A DNA stretch of 64,000 nt from Suillus spraguei (taxonomy: Eukaryota; Basidiomycota; Agaricomycetes; Boletales; Suillaceae), in the NCBI GenBank assembly GCA_016800925.1, contig JABCPU010000141.1:1-64000 (forward strand), read 5' to 3'. Positions within the stretch are counted from its first letter, which is position 1. Every line of letters starts with the position of its first letter. The notes beneath the pieces are model-generated. The model was not told the origin of the DNA. It was given only the letters and a program-made list of their open reading frames with translations, and ran no database searches. Below are positions 35,413-45,780 of this stretch, in pieces. A program made the position numbers and the translations under genes.

Positions 35413-36468
35413 ATGCCACTTCCTATTCCAGCACCCTCTTCTTCGCGCATGTATTCTAGTGTTGACGCCCTTGCTGGCTTATGCACTGCTGTCCAAGAGA
35501 TTGGACAGCTCACCAACGTGGTTGTCGAAACCATCCAGCAATCAGTCGCTGAAACTAGAGCAGCCAGAAACTTAGTCAAAGAAGCCATCACTGATCTGCA
35601 ACAAATGCAAGCCAACCTCGCCTCTCCACGAACCCCATCTCCCATTGAATGATCAACCTCATCGTCCCCAGTTATAATCTCCCATGATCATCCTGCGTGG
35701 CTATATGAGCCTTGTACAGAAGAACAGTGTGAAGCTGCAAAAAGGTTAGGAATTCCTGTTGCTGAATTAATAGCACTTGGCCCTCAACTTCACGATCTTC
35801 ACATTCACCCTCCCATGTCGATTCCGTCATCATTTGGTCCAATGGATCCTGTCTTGCCAGTCTTAGTAAAAGACTTCGGCATAACTTCCCCCTCTTCTTG
35901 TAACAAACTTCTTGCGGTTGCCGAACAAGGAACCACCCCTGATCTCCCAACATCAGCATATGCTCTCTCCCCTGCCCAGCAGGCGCAGCTCAGGCGTAAT
36001 AACACCCTTGCCTTAAAACGCATGAAACAGAATAAGGGGAAGAAGCGCGCCAGATCCACTAGTCCTAAACCCATTATCTCACCATCACCATTATGCAAGT
36101 CCATCTCCTATCCCGATGAAAACATGAAATGTCGCGTCTGTGGATTACTTGGGCACCGTCAAAAGAACTGTGCGGAATACCAGTGCAAAGTTTGCAGATA
36201 CTGGTCGCCTGCCCATCTATCCATTTATTGTCCTCGACGAGTTGGGACTCCCCCCTTTACGTTAACTTGGAAAGATGACGGATTCTACGACGCACTTCGT
36301 ACCTGGGAACGACAGCTTGACGATGAACAAATTCAAGCAGAGAAAAGGAGGGACTCTAAACGATGCGCCGGTGCTGAAGAAGCCGCGTATATGAGGAGCG
36401 GATCCTTTGCTGATGAGGACTACGAGTATAGCGATGATCCCATTTACTATGCTAATCAGGATGAGTAA
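35413..36468 (+). CDS. Gypsy accessory gag-like protein with twin zinc knuckles
   Basis: Two frames: 35413-35652 (80 codons, coiled-coil-like, LTNVVVETIQQSVAETRAAR, ending SPIE then TGA) and 35815-36468 (217 codons). The intervening frame from 35653 continues in the same register (codons in phase with both), so this may be one protein of about 350 residues with a single TGA at 35650. The second part has a basic linker (KRMKQNKGKKRARSTS), a CX2CX4HX4C knuckle (CRVCGLLGHRQKNC), a second Cys-His cluster (CKVCRYWSPAHLSIYC) and an acidic Tyr-rich tail ending ANQDE. The same C-terminal half is conserved in the remnant at 40.9-41.3 kb. This is a second nucleocapsid-like ORF 3' of pol; its role is unknown. 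Confidence 0.65.
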
Positions 36469-36500
36469 AGTCAGTGACCTTACGTGTAAAAAGGGGGTAA

Positions 36501-36974
36501 TGTTACAATCGTATGTGCCCCTATTCATTCTCTTCTTGCTTCCTTACTTGTATATCATGTCACATGACTCTGACTCATATGCTCAATGCATCTGTACTAT
36601 AGTTGCCTTCCTTATTTGGATATGCACTTACTTTCTCACGTCTCTCTTGGTCCGTGCGCACATATTGGTCTATTTAAGCATGTTGTACTTGTAGTAGATT
36701 CTTTACTTTAATCTTACTGGGTTTTACCTGGAACTTCCTTCACTTAGGTCTCCAACCTAAGTCGTCTTGAATCGTCTCTAGGTCTAAGCACTCCTTAGCC
36801 TTAGTCTCTATTCTCGTAGAACCTCTTAGACTTGTCTTTGAGGCCGAACCCTTGATCGTACTCGAAACGCGTTCCTTGTACTTTCACCTTGTCCTCTTTT
36901 GGACATTGTAGAACTTCCCAGCAGACCATCTGTGTCTTTTCACTGTCGCTGGAGACGCCACCCCAGTCGAAACA
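36501..36974 (+). repeat. Gypsy 3' LTR
   Basis: 474 bp; followed by TSD GGATT at 36975-36979. Confidence 0.93.
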
Positions 36975-36999
36975 GGATTCGGATATTTGATGTAGACAT

Positions 37000-37252
37000 T
37001 CCGGATGATAATGACGAGTGTGACAATGATGGCATCAACGAAGCAGGAGGAATGGGCAAATTAAGTATCGGTTAAGATGAAAGAATGGGCATCAGCGGTG
37101 GCGACGGAGGTAGAGCGATAAGAAGGATCCAAGGATCTAGCGGCGATATGGGGCGGCCTCGTTCCAGTTCGGAAAGAATCGGAAGGCTCAGATGTAGGAT
37201 GGGTAGGAGGGAAAATGAATGAAAGTCCTAGTCTGAGCCAGGGCTCATAACC
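37000..37252 (-). other. Copia leader
   Basis: Untranslated segment between the copia 5' LTR and the gag ATG (36999). Right after the LTR on the minus strand it reads GGTTATGAGCCCTGGCTC, the expected place for the primer-binding site. Confidence 0.55.
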
Positions 37253-37559
37253 TGTGAAGATCTGAAGAGGCTCGGACTAGAAACGAGAGAGTGAGAACTC
37301 AGTCTTAGTTGGAAAGACTACACTATGACAGGTTCATACCTAGAAACAAGAGAGTGAGAACTATACATCGTTAGTACTAAGTATGATGTTCAAGTCATAG
37401 TAAGTAGCTCACCTCAGTCTTAGTTGGAAAGACTGAGGGAAAAGAATGCTATGGACGCTGAATATTAGAGGATCATTTGAACTGAGAACGAAAATATGAA
37501 CGTGGATGAAACGTGTATGATAAGTATGTAATGATAGATAAGAGGAACATATCTTGATA
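37253..37559 (-). repeat. Copia 5' LTR
   Basis: 307 bp; followed by TSD GCATT at 37560-37564. Confidence 0.93.
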
Positions 37560-37658
37560 GCATTTTCTCCGCTTCTGATAAATGCGGAGATATCGACACA
37601 ATTTTCTGGAGTAACCTGTCAAACGGTCATTCCGGCTTCAGTGTAGTTTGCAAGTACA

Positions 37659-38673
37659 CTATGCGATGACACTCACAAAAATAGGTGGAGCTAGTGGAAT
37701 AATAAAATCCCTCCCATCCCGCTTTGTCTGCAATGAAAGGTCTCCAGATATGGGCCACAAACATTGCGAATGCATCGTAAGTTGCTCAAACAGAATCGCT
37801 TGATCATCTTCTGGTGGATTGGGCAAAAGACTGGGGAGATGATAGCAAGCGAACGATACACAAACACTTTGTTCCAAATCTCTGTAAACCGCTGAATAAG
37901 TAGATAAAGGCGAGAAAATGACACATACGTTGGTGATGATTTACGCTTAGCCCACCAAACAATTTGGAGATAGAGTGTATGATCGAGATTGAAAGTATGG
38001 TTTATTGTCCTGCAAGGTGACTCGAGTCCTTGCCGAAACATCATCATGGCCATCTCCCCTCCAAATCTCACACAGGCGGCTTGCGAAGGGGTATTATCTA
38101 CTGGAGACAACAATATTTCGTCTCCGTGGTTTCCTGCACCTGCATCTGAGGATATTGCAGGTGGCTGACTTGGGGCTAGGGAATCCGTATTTGGTTCTGG
38201 CAGCGTCGTGAGCTTGGGGACAACATCTCCTGGTGTATCCAAGAAAAGTGTTTCTGAACCTTGAGGCACATATTGCCTTTGAGAGTCGTTCATAACAACA
38301 TCAACCATAGTGGGTACGATTTCCTCTTGGTTGAGTTCTTTAGCATCTGTAGGCACCGAAATCTCAGTAAAAGACGAGGTACTCGGCAGATCAACGGCAT
38401 TCGCAGGAGCTGCAGGCTCGTTTACTGTAGTCGGTTCAGTAGATGCCAGTCATAGAGGTATCCTTCCTGGCATGCGAGATGGCCATATTTTCTTGATGGT
38501 GTCGTAGTTCCTGCGCTTGCTAGGGCTGGCAAGTCTTATGCAGATGAATTGTCAGCAAAGCAAGAATATTCCAGAAAGGAATTTAAATTCACAAGTAACG
38601 TTAATTAACAAGCTGACGAGCGACTGATGAAGTTGGGTGTTGGAGGGAGGGATGAGGTGCTAGAACTGGACAT
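37659..38673 (-). pseudogene. Hypothetical protein, Ser/Pro-rich N-terminus, one nonsense codon
   Basis: ATG at 38673 opens MSSSSTSSLPPTPNFISRS. A GT-AG intron of about 115 nt leads to LASPSKRRNYDTIKKIWPSR. A TGA follows the RIPL block; the duplicate at 47.6 kb has CGA there. Beyond it the frame stays open through EPTTVNEPAAPANAVDLP to FNLDHTLYLQIVWWAKRKSS, then a second short intron. The likely last exon reads CVSFACYHLPSLLPNPPEDD and ends near 37659. No family recognised. The copia element lies about 100 bp beyond the 3' end. Readthrough or a downstream start remains possible. Confidence 0.5.
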
Positions 38674-38824
38674 TAGAAGGCCTTGGCCCTTGTCAGACTC
38701 AGAGGCAGCAGGTTCCACAGGACCGCACCATCACCTTTTTTCCTCATTCCCAGCGCAAAGTATTAGTCTTATCTACAACATATATAAGCATGAATAGCCG
38801 CCGGCTATGTATATCGTCCAAAGT
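38385..38824 (-). repeat. Direct duplication, copy 1 (5' exons of hypothetical gene)
   Basis: Matches 47622-48020 in the same orientation, about 97% over the first 330 bp, then with indels (about 35 bp missing in copy 2). Covers the promoter region, exon 1, intron 1 and the start of exon 2. The left break lies at CGGCAGATCAACGG. Confidence 0.88.
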
Positions 38825-38935
38825 CATCAGTGAACCAGTGAACAAATTAACACCTCATAGTTAACTATATATGGTCAATAATTGCCACAATCTCCGTAAA
38901 TTTGGCGGGCGGGTTTACTTTGAAATGTTTGACCT

Positions 38936-39710
38936 TATGAAGGAAAGAAGAATTTTCAAGCCGACCAGTCAAGTTGTCGTATCCTCAACATGCCACTTTA
39001 TATGTCAACTGAGTTATAAATGAAACATATCATGCAAGGCAATGAAGTGAACTGCTGGTCCGTAATTGTCGAGATGAGCGCCAAGGTTGCCACTCACATG
39101 GGCGTCAAACCCTTGTGCAATGCTACAACAACTAAAATCATCCCCTACGTGAACGTGACCAATTAAATTATGGCTGTTGAAGCTTAACATGTATGTTTCA
39201 ACAAAGCAGCAACGGTGAAATTTTCAAAGAGAATTGTCAAGACAAGCATCCCTTGCGCAATGTTACGTTGACTAAAATTATCCTCTGCATGAATGTGTCC
39301 TGTAAAATTATGGCCGTTGAAGCTTCACCTGTACTTTCCAACAAAGTGGCGACAATGAAACTGGTCAAGCTGTCCCCATACCCCATGAAGGAATACTGAA
39401 TTTGCAAGTCGACCAGTCAGATTATTGTATCCTCAAAATAATGTTTTGTACGTGAATTCAGATATGAACAAATGGTGTCGTGGGAGCCAATGAAGTGAAC
39501 AGCGGATTCGTAATTGTCAAGGTGCCAAACCCTTGCACAATGCTGCCATGACTAAAATCATCCCCCCCCGTGAATGTGTCCAGTTAAAATATGGCTGTTG
39601 GAGCTTCACTTGTATATTTCAACAAAGCAGCGACAGCAAAAATTTTAAATGGAATTGTCAGGACAAGCACTAAGGTCGTGACTGATATGAGCACCAAACC
39701 CTTGCAGGAA
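38936..39710. repeat. Degenerate tandem repeats, nested periods
   Basis: Blocks such as CCAAACCCTTGCACAATGCT plus ACTAAAATCATCC recur near 39106, 39247, 39527 and 39692. A second block, GACCAGTCA...TGTATCCTCAA, recurs near 38962 and 39407. Spacing suggests a unit of about 440 bp with internal copies of about 140 bp. Copies are heavily diverged. No coding potential. Confidence 0.7.
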
Positions 39711-40450
39711 ATCTCTAATTTGGATATGTCAGTCAGATGTGCAGACATTTTCAATTGGTCGAAGAAGACATGCCGTGTGACAAAACTTCAACTTTATTAC
39801 CTAAATGAAACAATAGATGTATTTCGAGTACTTTGACGCCTTACTACGAGGATAGGTGCAATGCGCAAGGCTGATACTAGTACTTAATTCATACAATGAC
39901 AGCAAGAGTGTCCTGACGTGAAGATAAGGTAAATGTCAGTGTATTATGTCAGACTCACAATTCTGGCTGGCGTTGGGAAAGATAAAAATGGCTACAATAA
40001 TTTTTGCAGTGTTCTGCTGACATCTTAGATTTAACAAATGAGCGGCAACGGAATGTTTGAGGGCTTGGATGCTGTGTAGCAGGGCCATAGAGATTTGAGG
40101 AGATTATCAGGTATGTCTAGTGTTTTGATTTTATAGATACACATTGCCTTTGCTCAGATAAATGATATTTTGACCGAGTTGTGAAAATGCGTCATGATAA
40201 CATATTGACGCCAGTTCACAAATAATGTTCACTGATTCGACTATCTACTGAGATATATTTCTGCCGGGACTGACCTCTTCAACTGAAGGGTGTTGCATTT
40301 GGAAAACCCTTGGTGGTTGATTGCGCATTCACGTGACATACATATCATTTGTTGGTGCAGTTATCCCTCCAATCGTACAAAGTGTAAACTTTCTTGTTGC
40401 ATGGCCATATTGGACACGGAAATGAATTTAGTAGCTATTAGCAGTCCAAC
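39711..40450. other. Intergenic, no feature seen
   Basis: AT-rich spacer between the tandem repeats and the gypsy remnant. No gene or terminal repeat found. Confidence 0.4.
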
Positions 40451-41325
40451 TGTTACGAACTGGGATGGCGTCACCAGCGACAGTGATAAGACACAGACGG
40501 TCTGCTGGGAGGTTCAACTATGTTCAAAAGAGAACGAGGACTACTACTTAGGAAAGGTTCCAAGTAGGATCAAGGGTTCAGTCGAAGAGTCGCGACTCTA
40601 AGACAATTGGTAGAATAGAGACTAAGGCTAAGGAGTGCTTAGACTTAGAGACGATTCAGACGACTTAGGTTGGAGACCTAAGCAAAGGATATTCCAGGTA
40701 AAACCCAGTAAGATTAAAGTAAGGTATACAAGTGTAATACAACGTGCTTAAATAAGCCAATATGTGCGCACAGACCAAGAGAGATGTGAGAATGTGAGTG
40801 CATATCCAAAGAAGGAAGGCTACTATAGTACAGATGCATTGAGCATATGAGTCAGAGTCATGTTACATAATATACAAGATAAAGGAGACGAAAAATGAAT
40901 AGGGGCACGTACGACTGTAACATTACCCCTGTTTTACACGTAAGGTCACCGACTTTACTCATCCTGATTAGCGTAATAGACAGGATCGTCGCTATACTTG
41001 TAGTCTTCGTCAAGAACTGAACCACTCATCATATACGTGGCTTCTTCAGTTCCAGCACATCGTTTAGAATCCCGCCTAGCTGCTGCTCGAGTTCGTTCAT
41101 TGTCAAGCTGTTGTTCCCAAGAATGAAGCGCATCATAGAATCCGTCATCCTTCCAAGTTAATGTAAAGGGGGGATTTCCGACTCATTGGGGACAATAAAT
41201 GGATAAATGAGTCGGCGCCCAATACCAACAAACCCCACACTGGTACTCTCCACAATTCTTCTGGCAATGTCCGAGTAGTCTGCAGACGCGGCATTTCATG
41301 TTCTGGTTAGGATTGGAGTTTGCTT
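40451..41325 (-). mobile_element. Gypsy 3'-end remnant (LTR plus accessory ORF tail)
   Basis: Minus-strand LTR 40451-40922 (TGTTACAGTCGTACG...GTAACA), preceded in element orientation by the purine tract. About 400 bp of internal sequence equals the end of the accessory zinc-knuckle ORF: CRVC-type knuckle, LTWKDDGFYDAL, RDSKRCAGTEEA and the ANQDE terminus are all retained. It ends near 41325. One stop interrupts the frame before VGNPPFTLTW. The rest of the element is missing. Confidence 0.85.
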
Positions 41326-41379
41326 TTCAGAGTGGAGTTGGGATGACGATGCAGCGGTGGGGACTCGTAGAGCATGTAC

Positions 41380-41806
41380 ATTTCTTTCCTCGTTTGTGAG
41401 TAATACCATAAGTGAACAAGGTTGTGGCAAAACCGACACGGGCCCTGGTGGTATCAAGCATGGTGTAGAAGCGCTGCATGAATATGTAGCTATTATAAAA
41501 ATCAAGCCCTGAGCCACTGCGCGTGCCAAGGTCGTAAACGACGAGATATATGGAACCCTCCCAAACACCAACCTGGTTGGTTGTTGAGAGAACCAGGCCA
41601 GATTTGGGCATCAGGGGTGAGACTGTAGGTTTTCTGTGCAAAATAGTGAACAAAGGGTGTGAGAGCTGACAGAATTGATGTATGTCACCAATATGGAAGT
41701 TCAAGTCATGTAGGTCACCAAACTGATCTTCGGAAATAGTGAGAAGTTAAGCCCTAGCATCATATTCAGCGCCGGTTGTGAGCCAGTACTTCGCATAGGC
41801 ATCTAT
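41380..41806 (-). pseudogene. Pepsin-like (A1) aspartic protease, C-terminal fragment
   Basis: The minus strand reads YWLTTGAEYDARA, a TAA, LLTISEDQFGDLHDLNFHIG, then WEGSIYLVVYDLGTRSGSG and FYNSYIFMQRFYTMLDTTRA, ending RVGFATT. The last blocks correspond to the C-terminal lobe end of A1 proteases, where G-x-x-F-M-R-x-Y-x-V-x-D precedes the final strand. Neither catalytic Asp-Thr-Gly motif is present, so the fragment is inactive. Confidence 0.6.
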
Positions 41807-41888
41807 TGAAAACTAATTAGACCATTATTACTCACTGCACTCCAGTAGATACACACTGGTGGCAATCATGATAAGGGTGGTCCCACAA

Positions 41889-44130
41889 TCAACGATACCA
41901 GTGGTGGATATTAAGATCTGGTATGTGGTCGCTAGGGCTTATCCATATATGGGAATCCGTCCCAGGACGGACCCTAACCCTGAAATCAGTCTCCAAATGA
42001 ATCAAAGATAAGCACGCTAAACCTACAAACAAGAAACCAGAGACGATACGAGTGCCGTCCGGCGAAAACGAGACTGACCAAACTGCTGCAGTGTGCCCCC
42101 TGAGTACGGTCTGAACAGCCGGCCAGTCATGTCCGAATGCAACACGAAGAGTATTCGGAAACCGTGCAGAAAACGTTTTTGATAGCGGACAGTTGGAAGG
42201 CGAGGATGGGAGTGCTGATACGTATAGATGTAGTGTGCTGTGTAAAATTATGCCGCCAAAGACTTGAATGAACCTCTGTACGCCCATTGCAGTTGATGAG
42301 ACATCTTTGGATTCAGGATCGCCCTGTGGTTGCCCATAAGCACTTTATCTGGCACAATGTGCTCACCTTCAGCCACTGGGCAATGGGTAGAAGGGCTTGA
42401 TCAAGGCGAGTGAATCGAGCTAGAAAAACAGCCGTTCATGGTCGAAGAACAATTTCACTTTTTTTCGCAAGCTCCTTGTCGAAGACTGTGCTTCGTACAT
42501 GTGAAGTGCAAAATCAAGATGAATATGATAGATGTAGGGGGATGCATTTTGGACTTGTTCTTGCAGTCCGAGATCTTCGCTATTAGATAGATACGACGAC
42601 TTTAAATCACAGATATTGAACTGAAGACCGTCTTCCATTCACTCCAAGTGACGCGAATGCAAGGTCTTATTGCGCCTTTGGCAAGTCGATGAAGAATTCT
42701 TGGGCCTCTGATGAGTCTGACGTATACGACTCGGAGTCTGATATGCTTTGTAATTCCAGCATCGGGCTGTGTCGGAAGTCTGATCCTGCAGCTAATCTTG
42801 TCCTCCCTGGGTCTTCTTCCTCCCTCGGTGCACAGCCAGTCATACCCTGCGTGTCTGCAGCCAGGCACTCCCATCCTCGGTCCCCAATCAAAATTGCAAA
42901 TCTGAAGTGCGATCTCCCCGATGCCATAGTATGCTGATGAGCTGCTCCGGTGGCTGAACAAGGAACACCAATGAGTCTTTCAGTGTTTTTGGGTCCTCAG
43001 GTTGCATGGCTCGGCTCTGTTTCTTCGATTCTGAAAGTGCATCCAACAGAGCCGTGCTTTCTGGAATATCTTTCATCATCAAGCGAGGAGAGGAATCAGC
43101 GAGTAGGGTAGGGAGTGGGCTATTGACAGATCGTGTGCATAAGGGAGGCTACAGTTTGAAGGGTCGGAAATGTAGTCACGAACAGATGAGTGATAGATAT
43201 TCACAAAAAGACTGGTGTTGGTAGGAATATCTATGACAGATCGTAGCTGTATCAGTGTTCTCTCCACATCCATGCCCAAACCAGGGCCAAGAAGTGTTGA
43301 GATTTGTGAGATGGGAAGAGGGTCTGCGAGAGCGGCGACAATGGACAAGTGCATGTAAGCACGCTTCGGGTCGGCACACGTAGAGAGGATACGGTCGTAT
43401 AATTTGTAACACCTCCATTCCTGGTAGTAGCTCGCTCGTTAGCTCGAACATCAGCTGTAGCCGATCATGGGGATCTGTCTTCATCGTCAATAATCAACTT
43501 CATCATCGTAGATGCCCGCTCGGCTTGCTACCTTCGCAAGGTCAACCTCCGATGGTTGAGGGAAATCGGGATGGCGACTTTCCAACTCTTTGAAGGAATA
43601 CCGCAAGAAAATACAGATATCGTTGTCAACATCTGCGCTGTCTAACGAAATGATGCCAAGCCTCCCCAGAAGTTCTCACGGGTATCTCATGCACCAAAGG
43701 GCGCACCTCTTCGTTTCGGAAGACTTTAAAGATATGCGGTTCAAAGCGACTCGTGAGCAGAACGTGTGTCACGGGAATATCTGGGTCGCGAAGAAATATC
43801 CAGCTTTACAGCATTTGGTGTGGTTGCGTGAGAAAAAGAACGTTCCCGCTAGCCGCTTTCGACGTTGGTTTCTTCTGTCACTTTTAGACCTCTCATCCTC
43901 TCAGCTACAGTGAACGCAACAGCAGACTTTCTGACGCCAGCTGTGCCATGTAGCCAAACAGGCAGGTTTTTCTCTGGGTCAATCAGGAATCCGTGAATGT
44001 GTTTGACGAGATCCACTCGAGTCCCTTGCAGACATTTCAGGTGTTATATTGAGCACCCTTGACAGCGACCTCCGACAGCTTCGCCCAAATTCCTTGAAGG
44101 ACTGTCAAAGAGGTCAGAGTGTGCGAGTGC
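41889..44130 (-). pseudogene. NACHT-WD40 NLR-like protein, decayed
   Basis: Blocks on the minus strand in family order: GTRVDLVKHIHGFLIDPEKN with a P-loop GTAGVRKS (Arg for the invariant Gly) at 44020-43920; LLTSRFEPHIFKVFRN (near 43790); HPDFPQPSEVDLAKVASRAG (near 43560); ISTLLGPGLGMDVERTLIQL and FVNIYHSSVRDYISDPSNCS (43300-43150); the pre-WD40 linker FSARFPNTLRVAFG; and one WD40 start, VLRGHTAAVWSVSFSPDGTR (42110-42050). At least four frame changes or stops lie between them. Only about one WD repeat remains. Intact relatives are STAND ATPases proposed to act in fungal non-self recognition. An unrelated-looking plus-strand frame at 43590-43913 is its antisense shadow. Confidence 0.8.
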
Positions 44131-44870
44131 TGAGAGATGGAAGTACTGACATTGATCGTCACTCGTTGACGAAGGATGTGATATGCGAGATGCAATGAAA
44201 AGGTACTAGGGTTCGAGGGTGCTCATAAAAACCATCCAGATGATGTCAGTTATCTTGAGAGACGAAGTACGAGGATTTGAATTAGAACTTGGGTTTTAAT
44301 TAGGCAATGATCGGGCTATCGAGTTATAGGCGTGATTGAGATGGAATAGTTGAATGGATGTCCCAATCTATGGAAAGCTCGCTGGAGCCTGAGAGTGATA
44401 TGATATGAAAATTGGGCGCCCGCCGGGCAGCTACTGAGATATTGCCGGTGATATCAAGCCGACATGCTACGTGTAAGCTGTAATTTGGCCACTGATGACC
44501 AGACGGAAGATTTCAAATGCATCTAGACGTATAGATAACTTATGTAATTGACTGGGCTAAGACTTAGCTACAATAGTAGAATTATGTAATATTAGTGAGT
44601 CAAAGAGCAAGTGTACCGGTGTGATTGAAAACATCAACGCCGTCGGTGAGAACTTGATTATGATCATTTTCAATTTTTATTCTAGATGTGAGAACATTAA
44701 CATTCCCTTTTGGATTACACCGTTCTCGAGAGACCGATCGATTACATGGACGATGGACTTGTCCTAAACATTGTGCACGGGACCCACAAAGCTAACATCA
44801 ACCAAATCTGGTCGCTGGGCGGACAGGTGAGCAGCTGTTCATCATAGCCCAGATTGAAGGCTAAACGAGT
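44131..44870. other. Intergenic, no feature seen
   Basis: Upstream flank of the NLR remnant and of the DBP7 fragment. No gene or repeat recognised. Confidence 0.4.
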
Positions 44871-44879
44871 CCAGAAATG

Positions 44880-45556
44880 AAGGTCTGACCATCATCCTGG
44901 CAACGATGATGTTGACCACTCTCATCCTGTGAAGCAGAATCGACCTGACAAACCGTTACCCGCTACCAAAGTAGTTTCTACAGCGGACCGTCCCACCTCC
45001 AACTCAGATAATCTCCTTTCTATTCTCATACAATCCTAAAGTTGAACCACTTATATCCTCCGTTATCCAGAGCCACCCTCAAAACCAAGCAACGCACCAT
45101 TAACTGGCTCAACCACGTTTACTGACCTAGGTCTTCACCCTCCTCGTTGCTCACCTACAGTCTAAGATGAGCATCACGAAACCGACATCCATCCAACGTG
45201 CTGCCCTTCCTATGTTCACAGAACCCTCTTCTAAGGACATGAATGCATGCGACGTATTTATACAATCGCAAACTGGCTCTGGAAGGACCATGTCGTTCCT
45301 CCTACCAGGATCTTCTCCCCCTCAGTACATTCCTACATCGACCGCTCGACTTGCATGTCTGCATGATAGACCTGACAGTGTCAGCCATTTTTTCCAGAAC
45401 GCCTCTGATGCGCAACTAAAAAATTCAGTCAAAGTTGTAACATTGACTTGCCTTGACTATATTCTGCTGTTGCGGAATTTTCTAACTGATATTGGACTAC
45501 CTGCTCCTTGTCCATCCCTGTCGGTAAAGAGAGCTTGTTCACCGTATAATCTGTGA
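44880..45556 (+). pseudogene. DEAD-box RNA helicase fragment (DBP7-like)
   Basis: A low-complexity N-terminal part (KPLPATKVVSTADRPTSNSD) leads to PLTGSTTFTDLGLHP, then the Q motif region KPTSIQRAALP and motif I as SQTGSGRT (Lys of GxGKT changed to Arg). A one-base shift lies just before VAHLQSKMS (near 45140), and a TAA follows ILIQS. Motif II (DEAD) and the second RecA domain are absent. The QRAALP...DVFIQSQTGSG arrangement resembles DBP7, a nucleolar helicase for 60S ribosome assembly. Non-functional fragment. Confidence 0.65.
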
Positions 45557-45780
45557 CTTTCTTTTGAGCGGGCTCAATGATTCACGTGTGCCGAATTTTT
45601 TGTGGGTTGTATAGAAGCTCCGACATGCTGGGTTGGGGCGCGGACGGTGTGGATATGATGGTAGGCTGGGGGGGAGCTGCCATTGATGGTAACGATTCCG
45701 ATACCTGGGACTGCAAATCCGACCCCTTCTGAACTCTTCTCTATGGCGAGTTCGTCAGTGATTTATCACTGTAATTAATG

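Larger units (their letters stand above)
28852..36974 (+). mobile_element. Ty3/gypsy chromovirus, complete with both LTRs
   Basis: LTRs at 28852-29326 and 36501-36974 start TGTTACAATCG and end AACA. The duplicated target GGATT lies at 28847-28851 and 36975-36979. A purine tract (AAAAAGGGGGTAA) precedes the 3' LTR. The interior holds gag, PR, RT, RNase H, IN and a chromodomain in gypsy order, then about 2 kb with further ORFs before the 3' LTR. At 8.1 kb it is longer than usual for a chromovirus because of this extra block. LTRs differ at about eight positions. Several stops and a frameshift make gag-pol non-functional as it stands. Confidence 0.95.
24059..37559 (-). mobile_element. Ty1/copia retrotransposon, split by a nested gypsy element
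   Basis: Two LTRs (24059-24365 and 37253-37559, 307 bp each) differ at about six positions (2%). The element is flanked by the 5-bp duplication GCATT at 24054-24058 and 37560-37564. The coding strand is minus: 5' LTR on the right, gag-pol reading leftward. Next to the 3' LTR the minus strand shows the purine tract GAGTGGGAG (24366 onward). Removing the 8.1-kb gypsy insertion leaves an element of about 5.4 kb, a normal copia size. The insertion lies in gag, and two stops lie in pol. Confidence 0.93.

Noticed and set aside
34516..36468. Envelope-like gene in the gypsy element
   Set aside because: No signal peptide, no transmembrane segment; zinc knuckles instead.
43590..43913. 107-codon plus-strand frame
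   Set aside because: Antisense to NACHT-family blocks read on the minus strand.
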